Of a stretch of 64,000 bases of DNA, positions 36,407-46,926 are shown one piece after another. The DNA lies in NCBI RefSeq assembly GCF_042453785.1, contig NC_091675.1, positions 48,494,501 through 48,558,500 on the forward strand, written 5' to 3'. Position numbers and translations under genes: made by a program. Below the pieces are notes generated by a model, which saw only the letters and a list, made by a program, of their open reading frames with translations, made no database searches and was not told the origin of the DNA. Position 1 is the stretch's first letter. Every line of letters begins with the position of its first letter. Source of the stretch: Malus domestica (lineage: Eukaryota > Streptophyta > Magnoliopsida > Rosales > Rosaceae).

Positions 36407-36469
36407 AAAAAAAAAAGTGATGAATACGAAAGAGAATGAATTTGAATGAGATCATTACTCACCTAAACA

Positions 36470-36884
36470 TGGTTCTAAAAATTCCCACTTAAGCACTAGG
36501 CAGCTGGTCACCACTCCGCTTTATCTCGAGGCATTTGAAAACTAAGAAAGGGCGCCTCGACCTACCTAGGCGCCCATCTAGCCCGTCAGACCCACTTAGT
36601 CACCTGCCTAGTTTGTGACTCACTTAGACAGAAAATAGATAACTTTCATTTTGTATGTTATTTTTTTTAGTAAATTGTTTAAGAGACTTGTTCAATACTT
36701 AGATGAACACATATTATATATTTGTTCCCCATGTTTTCATTATGTTTCAATATTTTATAATGTATATATCATTATGTTTCAATATTTTATAATGTATAAA
36801 TCTGCCTAGTGCACCTAGGCTCGCCTAGACGCTAGGCTCCAGTACGCTGCCCGACTAGCGCTTAGCGTATTTTAGAACATTGCT
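36470..36884. mobile_element. MITE-like repeat with GTTCTAAAA ends and GCCTAGGCG motifs
   Basis: The left end (ATGGTTCTAAAAATTCCC) is inverted at the right end (TATTTTAGAACATTG). Both arms carry CTAGGC/GCCTAG palindromic words, and a 36-bp segment with TATTTTATAATGTATA is duplicated in the middle. No clear TSD was found, so the exact ends are uncertain. Confidence 0.5.
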
Positions 36885-37192
36885 CCTAAATCAATATAAA
36901 TTCATAGTTTTAAGGTATTGACTAAAGGATTGTAACAAGAAGGCCACGTATTTCATATGTATTAGTACATGTAGAAGAAGTCAAGAATCGAAATAATTCA
37001 CACTAGAAAATTTAATTGTGTGGAAGATGAGGCTTAGCAATATGGAACAAGTTTACCGCCCACTTAGCATTTCAATTCAATAATAAATTATCATGTGAAA
37101 AAAAAAATGAACAAATTTATTATTGAATAAGAGACACATATTATAGCGTTTCCATTCCACATAAGTCATTCCCGACACAAAAGATTGGAAAT

Positions 37193-37378
37193 GGATCCTC
37201 TCTATATCCCCTTCCACCAAGTCCACCAAGGTCACAAATTCGGGTTTTTGAAATTTGATCCAACGGTTACAAACAGAAGTCCATTTTAAAAATTATAATA
37301 ATTTTAATCATTAAATCAAATTTCAAATACTCAAATTTATGACCTTGGTGATGTTGATGGAAGGTACCAAGAGGATCC
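37193..37378. mobile_element. Foldback MITE (186 bp)
   Basis: The left arm GGATCCTCTCTATATCCCCT and the inverse of the right arm GGATCCTCTTGGTACCTTCC stay similar for about 70 bp (CACCAAGGTCA, then TTTGAAATTTGAT in both). A TSD is not obvious. Confidence 0.6.
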
Positions 37379-37617
37379 CTTTCCCAAAAGATCCATCCAG
37401 AGATTATAAAGTACAAAAAAAAAAAATCGGAAACCGAAAACTTTTAAAGTAACATGAAAGAGAGAAATGCATGACGCATGCAGGCGCGTGGGTTATCAGC
37501 CCAAATGGCGAGTTGCCCTCTCTCACCTCATTTATACCAAATCCCTTATTTTTGGCAATTCTTTTATTATTTCTTTTCTTTTTCAGTTTTCTTTACTCGG
37601 ATGCCACTTTTCCTCTG

Positions 37618-37622
37618 ACTCC

Positions 37623-37667
<45 letters not shown>

Positions 37668-37738
37668 TTCATAAGTTTTTTCTTGTGAATCCTCGTCTCT
37701 CTCCTTCACTCACTCTCCCCCCCCCTCTCTCTCTCTCT
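37618..37738 (+). repeat. (CT)n tracts in the 5' leader of the VIN3-like gene
   Basis: A long CTCTCT run (to about 37665) and a second one (37717-37738) lie 60-180 bases before the start codon. Pyrimidine-rich tracts of this sort are common in plant 5' UTRs. Confidence 0.8.
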
Positions 37739-37797
37739 AGAAACAAGTTCCCTGGATAAAAATAGTGTCTCTGGTTTTGCCTCCTCTGTGAAATACA

Positions 37798-40700
37798 ATG
37801 AGCAACCCGGAAGAAGAGAGGCCTTCAAACATGCAGTCTGTTTTCTCAGGTCACTATTCCCACTTTATATTTTCCCATTATTTTTCTTCTTTTCCTCATA
37901 TATCTGTGGTGGGTTTTACTCTTTTGCAATTGATTTCTTAGTTTTATTTACTTTACGATTGTTTCCCCAATGTATGTTGCCAAGTGCCTAATTTTTTGGA
38001 TAATTATGCATTTTTCATAATGCAGGTATTCTGTATATGCTGATGATTCAGGTTATAATTTTTCTGGGGTTTTGGGGTTTTTTTCTTCTTCTTTTTCTAT
38101 ATATATATATATATAATTTTTTTTTTTTTTTGAATAATCAGACATGGCTGTTTGTTCTTGCTAGAAAGTATATATGGAGACACTGGGTAGATTGACTAAT
38201 GACAGCAACCAGCATTGGCTATTGAACAACTTTGTTTGCCCTTGGAGAATTATGACTCATTGATGTTGTTGTGCATCTGTTTTGTCTTGAGTTGTTTTTC
38301 GATAAGTTTTGTAGACTCGGAATCTTAATGGGGTTTTGGGAATGAGGTTTTGTTGCTATGGGAACGGCGGCTAAAATAGTAGTCTGTTTGTCAGTTTCAA
38401 ATCACTGTTTTCCGTCGATATATCTGAGATATGAGGCACTATATCTCGTAGAAAAAAGTTGTGATCTGGGACTGGGAGCTACTTGTTTGCTATGAATGAA
38501 CAGCATGTGTCATGGGGGGTTTGTAGCTCGTGTTGTACAAAATATGCTACCCATGCGAAGGTCAGAGTTCGAGCCTCTCCCTTTGCTTTCCTTTGTGCCA
38601 AAAGGAATCAGAATCCTTATGGGAACAACATGTTGGCAAAGTCTGCCATATCCGAGGGCCTATATCAGGTTCAAGCCTGTTGGTGTCCCGTAATTATTAA
38701 AAATAACTTGGCAAAAGAAGAAACAACGAATGATTGAACAAATTTAGAGAAAACCAAATAGATAGAGTTATTTGGCAGGCAGTAGGCTCAGTTGTGGCCT
38801 TATTATTTCCTATGTACTTTTTCAGAGCATGAATGTTATTACCGGGTGATTGTTGTTGATTTACATCAACACCCAGGATAAACTATGAACCTGAATTGTA
38901 GATTGTCCTTTGTGCATACTAGTTTCCCGCGGTTTTGTTTAACATTTATCCAGTTACAGATAATCTTTATTATTTACTTGTGTTATAAAACATCAGACAT
39001 CTGAATTTGAGTTTTGACATTAGTTTTCTTATTTCCACAGGTTTCGTACTTGACCCTGAAAAATGTAGCAACCTAAGCTTGGGAGAAAAGAGAGAGCTAG
39101 TTCGTCAGATTGCCCAATGGTCAAAAGATGCCCCAGAGATTCTAAGTTCCTTTACTCGTAGGGAGCTTCTTGAAATTATCTGTGCCGAGATGGGTAAAGA
39201 GAGGAAGTACAGAGGATATTCAAAACATCTTATGATACAGCAGCTTCTGAAGGTAATTGAATTGAATTCTAAGAGCAATACTAACAGTAATACTGAAGTT
39301 GCTCCTGCCAAAAATCAAACTGGAAAGAAAAGGAAAGGGGAAGCTTCCTTTCAACCTCTTTCTGACCCAGGTCATGTTTCTCCGGTGACGACTAAAGAAG
39401 GAAATCTTAAAACCCAAGTCTGTCAGAATGTAGCATGCAGAGCTACTTTCGGGTCAGAGCAGTCTTTTTGCAAAAGATGTTCTTGCTGCATCTGTCATCT
39501 TTTCGATGAGAACAAGGATCCTAGTCTATGGTTGACCTGTGGCCCTGGTACTGTTGATGAGAATGGTCCATGTGGAATGTCATGCCATCTGGAATGTGCT
39601 CTAAAGCATGAAAAATCTGGCATTATCAAGAGTGGTTGCTATCCAGAATTGGATGGAAGCTTCTATTGCGTTGCTTGTGGAAAGGTTAATGATTTAATGA
39701 GGTAAGAAATATTGTTTAAGCACCTGTAAAAATTTAAATCTCAGTTACTTACTCTTTAACGGCATAGGTAACGTGTGGTGTTAGGATGCTAGTTGTGTAT
39801 ATCTTGGTCAGTACAGAGTCCCAACCTAGTATACCAATTGCCTATTTATCATCTTTAAAGACATGTACAGGTGTTGTGTTTTTGTGCCTGTGCACGCACA
39901 AAGGTATGTGGACAGTGAATGCTACATGTTTTGCTGCTACAGTTATAAGCAGCGGCCATTGAACACCTACAGAATCTACCAAGATGAGTATGCTATCTAC
40001 TGACATGTGTTGACCCCGACATAAGAATAAGATAAGCGAACCATGTTTACAGTTTACTAGATGTCAAGCTCAGCCATCAGAATATATACGGAAATGTCTA
40101 AATGCATACCTACTATAGTTTCTGAGAGTAAATCTCCCTTAGGTTGTTTTTGGTTCGCAGAATGTCTGGGATAAGAAAGGAAGTCTCAGGGAAATTGTAT
40201 ATGTGGCGTTTTTGCAACCATAATTTAATATAGGAAATGGCACACTTTCTACAGCAGGAAATGAAAGATATGGGAAATGATAACTCCTTCGAAATATATA
40301 GAAACAACCTTTTTTTATTACGTCACCTGTTTACATTTTCACTGGTAATATTTCTTGTTACAAGCTATTCCGAGAAAATTTAAATCAATCCACAACAAAC
40401 TGAAAACTAGAAGTATAACAGCTAAACTAACAATTTATTCTGAGGAAGTATTTTCGTTGATACAAACGTAGCCAATGGTTGGTTGGGATGAGGTTGAGAA
40501 TTCATGTTATTTGACCTAAATCTGGAATGAAAAATATTTCACTTTTCTTCAATTGCCAAATAAAAATGTTGGCTAATTGGATGGTTGATTTTGTTTACAG
40601 AACCTGGAGAAAACAATTGATGATTGCAAAGGAGGCTAGAAGAGTGGATGTACTGTGTCTACGAATTTCTCTATCTTACAAAATTCTTTTAGGAACGGAG

Positions 40701-42011
40701 AAATACCGAAACCTGCAGAACACTGTAGAAGCTGCCATGAAAAAACTGAACAAAGAAGTAGGGCCACTGGAACAGGTCTGTGCAAAGATGGCGCGTGGAA
40801 TTGTTAACAGGCTCTCTTGTGGTGCTGAAGTTCAGAAGTTGTGCAATTCTGCAGTGGAGTCGTTTGACTCAATGTTTTCTGATCCTTGGCCTGTCCCTGC
40901 AGAAAAGGAAGAGCACGCAAGTAAGTTATTGTTTCTTTGTTTTCAATAATTTGAAGTCCGCATTCACATATGTAGCATCTCAAATAAAAACAGCGCCTGA
41001 AATTTCATTTTATATGGGTTATGTACGACCCTCTGACTACAGTAGGAAATGAAAACTATTGGCTGGTACCATCACCCTAGTTAGCTAAGTTATAACCAAT
41101 TAATATATATATATTTATTTGTTCACTGATGTTGCTTAATAACTATTGTATCAGCTTGCCGCATCCAGTTTGAAGACCCGTCCCCGACTTCTGTTGTCAT
41201 TGTGCTGGAATATGAGGACCAACTTTTTAACAACTTTTTGGGGTGCAGGCTGTGGTATCGTAAGTTTGATGCCAATGATTACCCTGACCAACCCTCTTTC
41301 ATTGTTTTGAGGCCTGAGAAGAAATTTACCATCACCAATCTCCATCCCTCATCTGAATATTTCTGCAAGGTTTCTCTGTTTAGCAACTCTGGAATATTGG
41401 GTGTTTGGGAAGCTAAGTGGGTCACGCCTGCATCCTATGATAGCTCCGTTGTGTCAGAGAAAAAGCGAAGGGAAGAGAATGTAGTAGTTGTTCAAAACCA
41501 TTCCCAAGCTGAATCAACCAATTCTAGTGACATCAAATTAGCTTCTGGAGACCATCCCGCAAATCTTCAATTATCAGATGGCGTTGACAAGAACAAGAGC
41601 AAAAGTCTCTACTCACTGCCTCCTTTAACAAAAACCGTTTCTTTGATCAAAGATGCAGTTTCTCCATTGACACCTTGTAAATCTAATGGAATGCGCAAAG
41701 TACCAGTTTTCAGATGTGCAAAGCAAGCAGAGGAAAGTGATTACGACTACTCTGTGAGAGCAATCAAATGGTTAGAGCACGAGGGCCACGTAGATGAAGA
41801 TTTTAGAGTAAAATTCCTGACTTGGTTCAGTCTGAAAGCAAATGTGCAAGAACGAAGGGTTGTCAGAGTATTCGTGGATACCTTCATTGACGATCCATCA
41901 AGCTTGGCCGGCCAGCTCATTCACAGCTTCGTGGATAAGATTTGCTGCCAGCAAAAGGAAGACCAATTTCTCAGCATGGACCTTCCACAAGGTTGTGCCA
42001 TTAAATTTTGA
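37798..42011 (+). CDS. VIN3-like / VEL family PHD-finger protein, 4 exons, 629 aa
   Basis: Exons 37798-37849, 39041-39701, 40601-40920 and 41155-42011 join in frame with GT-AG sites and end in TGA. VIN3/VRN5/VEL proteins work with Polycomb PRC2 to silence genes such as FLC. Visible domains in order: an N-terminal VEL helix block ([17 protein letters not shown], then [18 protein letters not shown]); a basic linker (GKKRKG); an atypical PHD zinc finger from about C145 to C230 ([56 protein letters not shown]); a helical region in exon 3; a fibronectin III domain at about 345-440; and a C-terminal VID domain ([20 protein letters not shown] to about 622). Exon 1 gives only 17 residues, so the start is less certain than the rest. 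No frame damage. Which VIL subtype it is cannot be settled here. Confidence 0.92.
38500..38690 (+). mobile_element. Possible tRNA-derived SINE fragment in intron 1 of the VIN3-like gene
   Basis: A B-box-like GAGTTCGAGCCTC (about 38566-38578) lies some 40 bases after an A-box-like TTGTAGCTCGTGTTG. No poly-A/T tail or TSD is visible. Confidence 0.25.
40142..40309. mobile_element. PIF/Harbinger-like MITE in intron 2 of the VIN3-like gene
   Basis: It starts GGTTGTTTTTGGTTCG after TTA and ends ...ATATAGAAACAACC, an inverted repeat of GGTTGTTT. The right TSD is not a perfect TTA (TTT), so the call is tentative. Confidence 0.45.
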
Positions 42012-42203
42012 ACAAGGGGATCGGCTTTACGCGAAAAGTTTAGTAGTAGGTAGGACATGGTTTAGAATGTAGGTCTTATTTTTTTTCCTTCTATTTTTAT
42101 TTTGGTTGCGGAAATGTAGGATTTGCAGGGAGACAGGAAACATAGTCATCTGCTTGATCGAAGAAAAGGGTTAAGCTTTTTGGTTTTAAATGTACTACCC
42201 TTA

Positions 42204-42576
42204 GGTGGTTTGGGAGTGAGGTGTTTAAAAAAAAAGCACCCATGAAAAAAAGCTGTGAGGGTTTTAGGTGTTTGGTAAACTAAAAAAAAAGGGCTTATTT
42301 TGGAAGCTGCTGTGAGAATAAGCTGAAATCAAAGGAAAAAGCTGAAGCTGCTATTTGCAGCTTTGGAAAACTGACTTTTTCTCAAAGCACACGGAACTAC
42401 AATGCTCATTTAATGAAAAGACCCACTATTAGACTGTTTTTTTTTTCCAAAAGCACTTTTATAAAAAAATTTACCAAACACTCTGCTGATTTATTTCACA
42501 GCCGCTTATTCTCACAGCACAGCTGCTTATTCTCACAGCAGTTTTTTTTCAAAACACAGCAATACCAAACCAGCCC
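42204..42576. mobile_element. PIF/Harbinger (Tourist-like) MITE, 373 bp
   Basis: TTA TSDs at 42201-42203 and 42577-42579. The left end GGTGGTTTGGGAGTG and the inverse right end GGGCTGGTTTGGTATTG match. The interior is rich in AAGCTGCTGTGAGAATAAGC and its inverse. It sits just beyond the 3' UTR of the VIN3-like gene. Confidence 0.75.
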
Positions 42577-42817
42577 TTAGCCTTTGGCTGAAGGTGGATA
42601 CTTTGCATCCTAAAACGTCTTACTCCGATGATCTAATATCGCATGATCCTCAATTTTTTTTTTCTTCTTAAAAGAAAGGTAGAACTTTTCAACCATTTTT
42701 TTTCTTTCGATGAGGTGCGAATCAAGACACCTTTTAACCAGGGGGTTCTTTACAACCATTTCAAGCTGATCAGTGATCAACATAAATAAAAATTATACAA
42801 AAGCATGAAGGTCCTTG

Positions 42818-43126
42818 AGTTGAATATCAGAGTGCGCAACGAACAAGATTAACAAAATAATAAGAATATTATTACACAAACTGAGAATGCTGAAACGGTT
42901 ACAAAATCCTAAGAGACTACATTGTGACTAATTTATTGATTGAAACTAACTAATACAAGCACTACTATATATAGTGAAAACTAAAGCAAAATCCTAATTC
43001 TTAAAAGGATATAGAAAACTCTAATAAACCCTAAATCCTAATCCTTAAAGGATATAGAAAATTCTAATATTCTTGTCCCACAAGAAAACCCTAAAAAAAA
43101 TTAAACTAATAACTAATTTTCCAACA
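42818..43126 (-). repeat. 3' LTR of the TRIM-like element
   Basis: 309 bp, about 93-95% like its partner by eye. It carries a CTATATATAGTG palindrome, likely the TATA region. Confidence 0.85.
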
Positions 43127-43852
43127 CCCCCCGTCAAACTCATGGCGGAACACATACATGAGTTTGCCAAAGTAGATGTGGATGCAAGACTCCAAATTCC
43201 AGTGCTAATGCCAATGCCGATGCCGATGCCGTTGCAAGATTGCCAATGCAAATTCCAACTTCCGAACAAATAAACAAAAATTCAATTCACCACGTTCACA
43301 ACGTCACTTGAGTGGTCTCCAATCCAAACACTCAAACGATCGTCGCGATGGTCAACAACAGGCTTCCCGATACAAGCCAAACAAACCATATTTCTTTCTT
43401 GCCCGTGTGGGCCTTCAAACAAAAAAAACTAACGTTTTTTTTTCCTTTTTTCTTTTCTACCCTTTTTTTTTCTCTTATTCTTCTTCTTCCTTCTCTCTGC
43501 CTTTCTTCCGGCAAAACCAATTGCAGCAAACAAGGCTTGCAAAACCAATTGCAGCAAACAAAAAAAAAATTCTAGTGCAAAGTTAACCTGCAGAAGGGGA
43601 GTGACAGATCCGACTGGTAGGAGTCGGTGCGGGTACCGTGAACGTGTGGATGTAGCAGTGGAGACGGTGGTGCGGGTTATCTGGGCAGATTGCAGTGCGA
43701 TGGTGGCGACAAGAATGACTTTGACTACATATGAGCGGAAGACGACGGAAGAAACTAATACCCAGTAAACTGACAAACAAAACTGATACAAACAAATTGA
43801 CACTAATCAAGAACAAATTAAATCCCGAATGATCAAACCTGCTCTGATATCA

Positions 43853-44160
43853 AGTTGAATATCAGAGTGCGCAACGAACAAGATTAACAAAATAATAAGA
43901 ATATTATTAAACAAACTGAGAATGCCGAAACGACTACAAAACCCTAAGCGACTACATTGTGACTAACTTATTGATTGAAACAAACTAATACAAGCACTAC
44001 TATATATAGTGAAAGCTAAAGCAAAATCCTAATCCTTAAAGCATATAGAAAACTCTAATAAACCCTAAATCCCAATCCTTAAAGTATATAGAAAATTCTA
44101 ATATCCTTGTCCCACGAGAAAACCATAAACAAAAATAAACTAAGAACTAATTTTCCAACA
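43853..44160 (-). repeat. 5' LTR of the TRIM-like element
   Basis: 308 bp, adjoining the primer-binding site at about 43838-43852 (inverse TGATATCAGAGCAGG). Confidence 0.85.
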
Positions 44161-44165
44161 CCTTG

Positions 44166-44631
44166 TCCACGAAGAAATTTGTTCGGTTTGGGTCGACTTG
44201 AACTAGTGTTAAATTTTCAGCTTCAGAAGGATCATCTGCAGTGCAATGTCGCCATATATTTCACACAAAATGGAGCGTTCTCTGCAGCATCATTCTGGAA
44301 ACGAAACGGAGCTTTCGAATAAGCCCAATTCTCCTCCTTATGAACTTGGTTGTGAAGAATAACGCCCCCTTTGCCAACACTAATGAAGCCTGCAGATTCA
44401 TCAACAACATAAATCCAAAACAAGATTACGAGTCTATTGTTGCAGCACAAGGATGTTGCGCGATGAAGATCAAAGGGGTTGGAGTGCATCAGAGTGCAGC
44501 TCGGATTCAAGTGCACAAGTTTGAAGTTTGAAGTTTGAAGTTTTAAAGATTATATGCGATTTGTAATAGACGGCTAGGATTATAACATCTAAACGATGGA
44601 GGGAGGGTGTCATTTTTCCTAGTATTTGTTA
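44166..44631. other. Unassigned segment with a weakly coding open frame
   Basis: The plus frame 44241-44531 contains NNAPFANTNEACRFINNINP, then KQDYESIVAAQGCCAMKIKG, with cysteines suggestive of a small secreted or cysteine-rich protein. No signal peptide, partner motif or family was recognised, and the upstream part has a frame break. Confidence 0.25.
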
Positions 44632-45518
44632 GGGCACGTTTGTTTGGACTCTTTAAGTCTCACTGGACTGGACTGCCTTAGATAGGAGTCCTAGCCCGTG
44701 TTTGGCGCAAACAAGAACTATCTTTAATGACGTTAAGTCGGACTCGCTCCGACTAAAACCTTCCCTAGCTGTTCTTAGCGAGGCCGGTCCAAAACTGGAG
44801 GATTGCTAATCCCGTCTCTAGCGCCTACGTCGTCTGTGGCGTCGCCCTCATCATCCAGCGAACCCAATCACCAAATCTGGCCTTCTCCTTTGTACATGAG
44901 CTGCAACCCCCTTCTCCAGCCACCAAATCAGATTAAATCCCAAATACAGAAAACACCATAATCTGCGATAAACCCAGAAAATTATTACCTTGGGTTGTAA
45001 TGCTCTTCTCCATAAATCCGTAGGCATAAAGTAAATCGAATTTGGAGATGGAAATCATAAATTCTATTAGAACTTGATTTGGGATTTTTGAGTAAAAGAG
45101 ATGTGAGAAACAAAAAGAAATACATGTTGATCTTTGGATCCAAATGAAATCAGGTGCAGAATTGGCTTCCTCCTTTGAAGAAGAAAACATGGAGAAATAG
45201 GGGAAAAAAAGAGAGACAGGAGAGGGACGGTTGGCCGGAGAAAAAGGGATAGAAAATAAGGGAGAGGGAATGGAAAATGATAGACCTTTCGAGAGAAAGG
45301 CAGAAATATCCTAAAAGAAAAAAATAAATTAATGATAAAATATTAATTGATATGAATAAAATAAAATAATATTATAATTTATTAATTATTCTGCTTCTTA
45401 GTCCGACACTGCACCAAACGCTTCACTAAGTTAGTCCAGCTTAGTCTAGTCTAAGCCAGTCCAGCTTAGTCCCTGCAGCTAGTCCAGTCCGAGACAGTCC
45501 GGCGCAACAAACGCCCCC
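44632..45518. mobile_element. PIF/Harbinger-type non-autonomous element (887 bp)
   Basis: TTA TSDs at 44629-44631 and 45519-45521. The left end GGGCACGTTTGTTTGG and the inverse right end GGGGGCGTTTGTTGCG share GTTTGTT, as in the partial copy at 1-168. Subterminal regions carry many AGTCC/GGACT words. No transposase is recognisable. Confidence 0.8.
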
Positions 45519-45624
45519 TTAGTGTTTAAGTTGTCCCGTGCAGACTGTAGAGCATGCACGTGAGCTCCTTCACCCAAGTTGAGCATGTCAGCTCTATCGG
45601 TTACTTTCTTGTCCTATTCGGATC

Positions 45625-46490
45625 CAGGGGGCGGCTCTGAGAGTAGCCGAAGTAGGCGCCTGCCTAGGACCTCTAATTTTTTTTAAAACATATATAGATA
45701 TAAAAAATTTTACAATTTAAATTCAATAAAAAAATATAGTATTAGGCAATAATATAATTTTTCAAATAAAAATTTTACGGTTTTCTTTTTTCCCTCACCC
45801 ACATGTAAGTTGTAACTATAGTTTATTCTTTCAAATCTAATTAAAATTTAAAAATCAAAATGTCAGTCTTTTTTCTCGATACAGCCCAACCGCTTTCTCT
45901 CTTTGTTTTCGCAAAACTGTCGCTCTTCTCTTTCGGTCTTCACATGGTGAGTATTCTGATATTGATGGGAAAGACTTATTTATAGAGTTAAGAATCTTGA
46001 GAGAAACTTTACCGAAGGAAATAAATCGGGCAATATAAGTGTTGAAATATTTGAGACAAATGGATGGTTGCTTCCCAAATGCATGGGGTGCTTATAGAAT
46101 TTTGTTAACTATACCAGTTACAGTTGCCTCTACAGAAAGATGTTTTTCAAAATTAAAGTTGATCAAATCTTATTTTCGATCAATTATATCACACGAAAGA
46201 TTGAATGGATAAACGTTTTCATCAATTGAAAAAGAATCGGTTGAAAATTAGATTATGTAAACTTAATTAGTACATTTGCGTCTAAAAACGTAAGACGTAT
46301 AATAATTTAGTAATGTTTGTATATCTTTCTTCTTTTGATATTAATTTTTAATGATGTTTGATGTAGAAATAGATTGTTTCATGTATTTAGCAAATTCTTT
46401 TTTATACATATCAATGTGCAAAAGGTTGAGGGTCAAAGAACTCTAGGGCCTCACTTCGAAGGCTCGCCCAAATTCTCATGGCTAGCCCTG
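45625..46490 (+). mobile_element. hAT element with transposase remnant (866 bp)
   Basis: 8-bp TSDs TTCGGATC (45617-45624) and TCCGGATC (46491-46498) differ at one base. The left end CAGGGGGCGGCTCTGAGA and the inverse right end CAGGGCTAGCCATGAGAA form the TIR. At 46061-46208 the plus strand reads CFPNAWGAYRILLTIPVTVA, then STERCFSKLKLIKSYFRSII and SHERLNG, the hAT C-terminal dimerisation domain. A stop follows and the rest of the transposase is deleted. Confidence 0.85.
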
Positions 46491-46507
46491 TCCGGATCAC
46501 CACAATA

Positions 46508-46524
46508 TGTGTGTGTGTGTGTGT
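46508..46524. repeat. (TG)n microsatellite
   Basis: About eight TG units, directly right of the hAT element. Confidence 0.85.
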
Positions 46525-46632
46525 AGTGGTAAAGGTAAGGAAGCAACATGGCTTCCTACCAGTGCGAGCTGCATGCAACAATTGAGCATGGTCAAATTAA
46601 GTGATGAACTTAGTAATTAAATATATGAGATC

Positions 46633-46813
46633 TATAGAAAATACTTTTTCTCATTGCATAATTACAACAGTACAAGATGGTATATATATAGCCACAGGCT
46701 TGTTACACTAATGCCCTTAACTTCTAAAACTAATTACACAGTTACTACAGCTAATTGTTTACAGTTATAACTAACTGATGACTTGTTTGGATGATTTGGC
46801 ATCTGTCTCAATA
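46633..46813 (-). repeat. 3' LTR of Copia element 2
   Basis: 181 bp; matches the 5' LTR, with a much shorter TA run and an extra TTACTACAGCTAATTG segment. Confidence 0.88.
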
Positions 46814-46926
46814 CACCCCCTCAAGCTGATCTAAGGATCAACCATTGAACCAAGAGAAAGCTTGGATTTAAGATAGCTGAATCGACTTTTGGATAGAGAC
46901 TTTGTGTGAATATCTGCCAATTGGTC

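Larger units (their letters stand above)
42818..44160 (-). mobile_element. TRIM-like small LTR retrotransposon (1343 bp), LTRs TG...CT
   Basis: Two direct repeats of 309 and 308 bp (42818-43126 and 43853-44160) enclose 726 bp, and a perfect 5-bp TSD CCTTG flanks the whole (42813-42817 and 44161-44165). On the minus strand, next to the right-hand LTR, TGATATCAGAGCAGG matches the initiator-Met tRNA primer site, and GACGGGGGGTG before the left-hand LTR is the polypurine tract, so transcription runs leftwards. No gag or pol domain is present. The LTR starts TGTTGG and ends TTCAACT, a TG...CT terminus. Confidence 0.85.

Noticed and set aside
43308..43586. Open frames inside the TRIM-like element as a possible gag
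   Set aside because: Phe/Ser-rich translations of simple sequence with no gag or zinc-knuckle motif.
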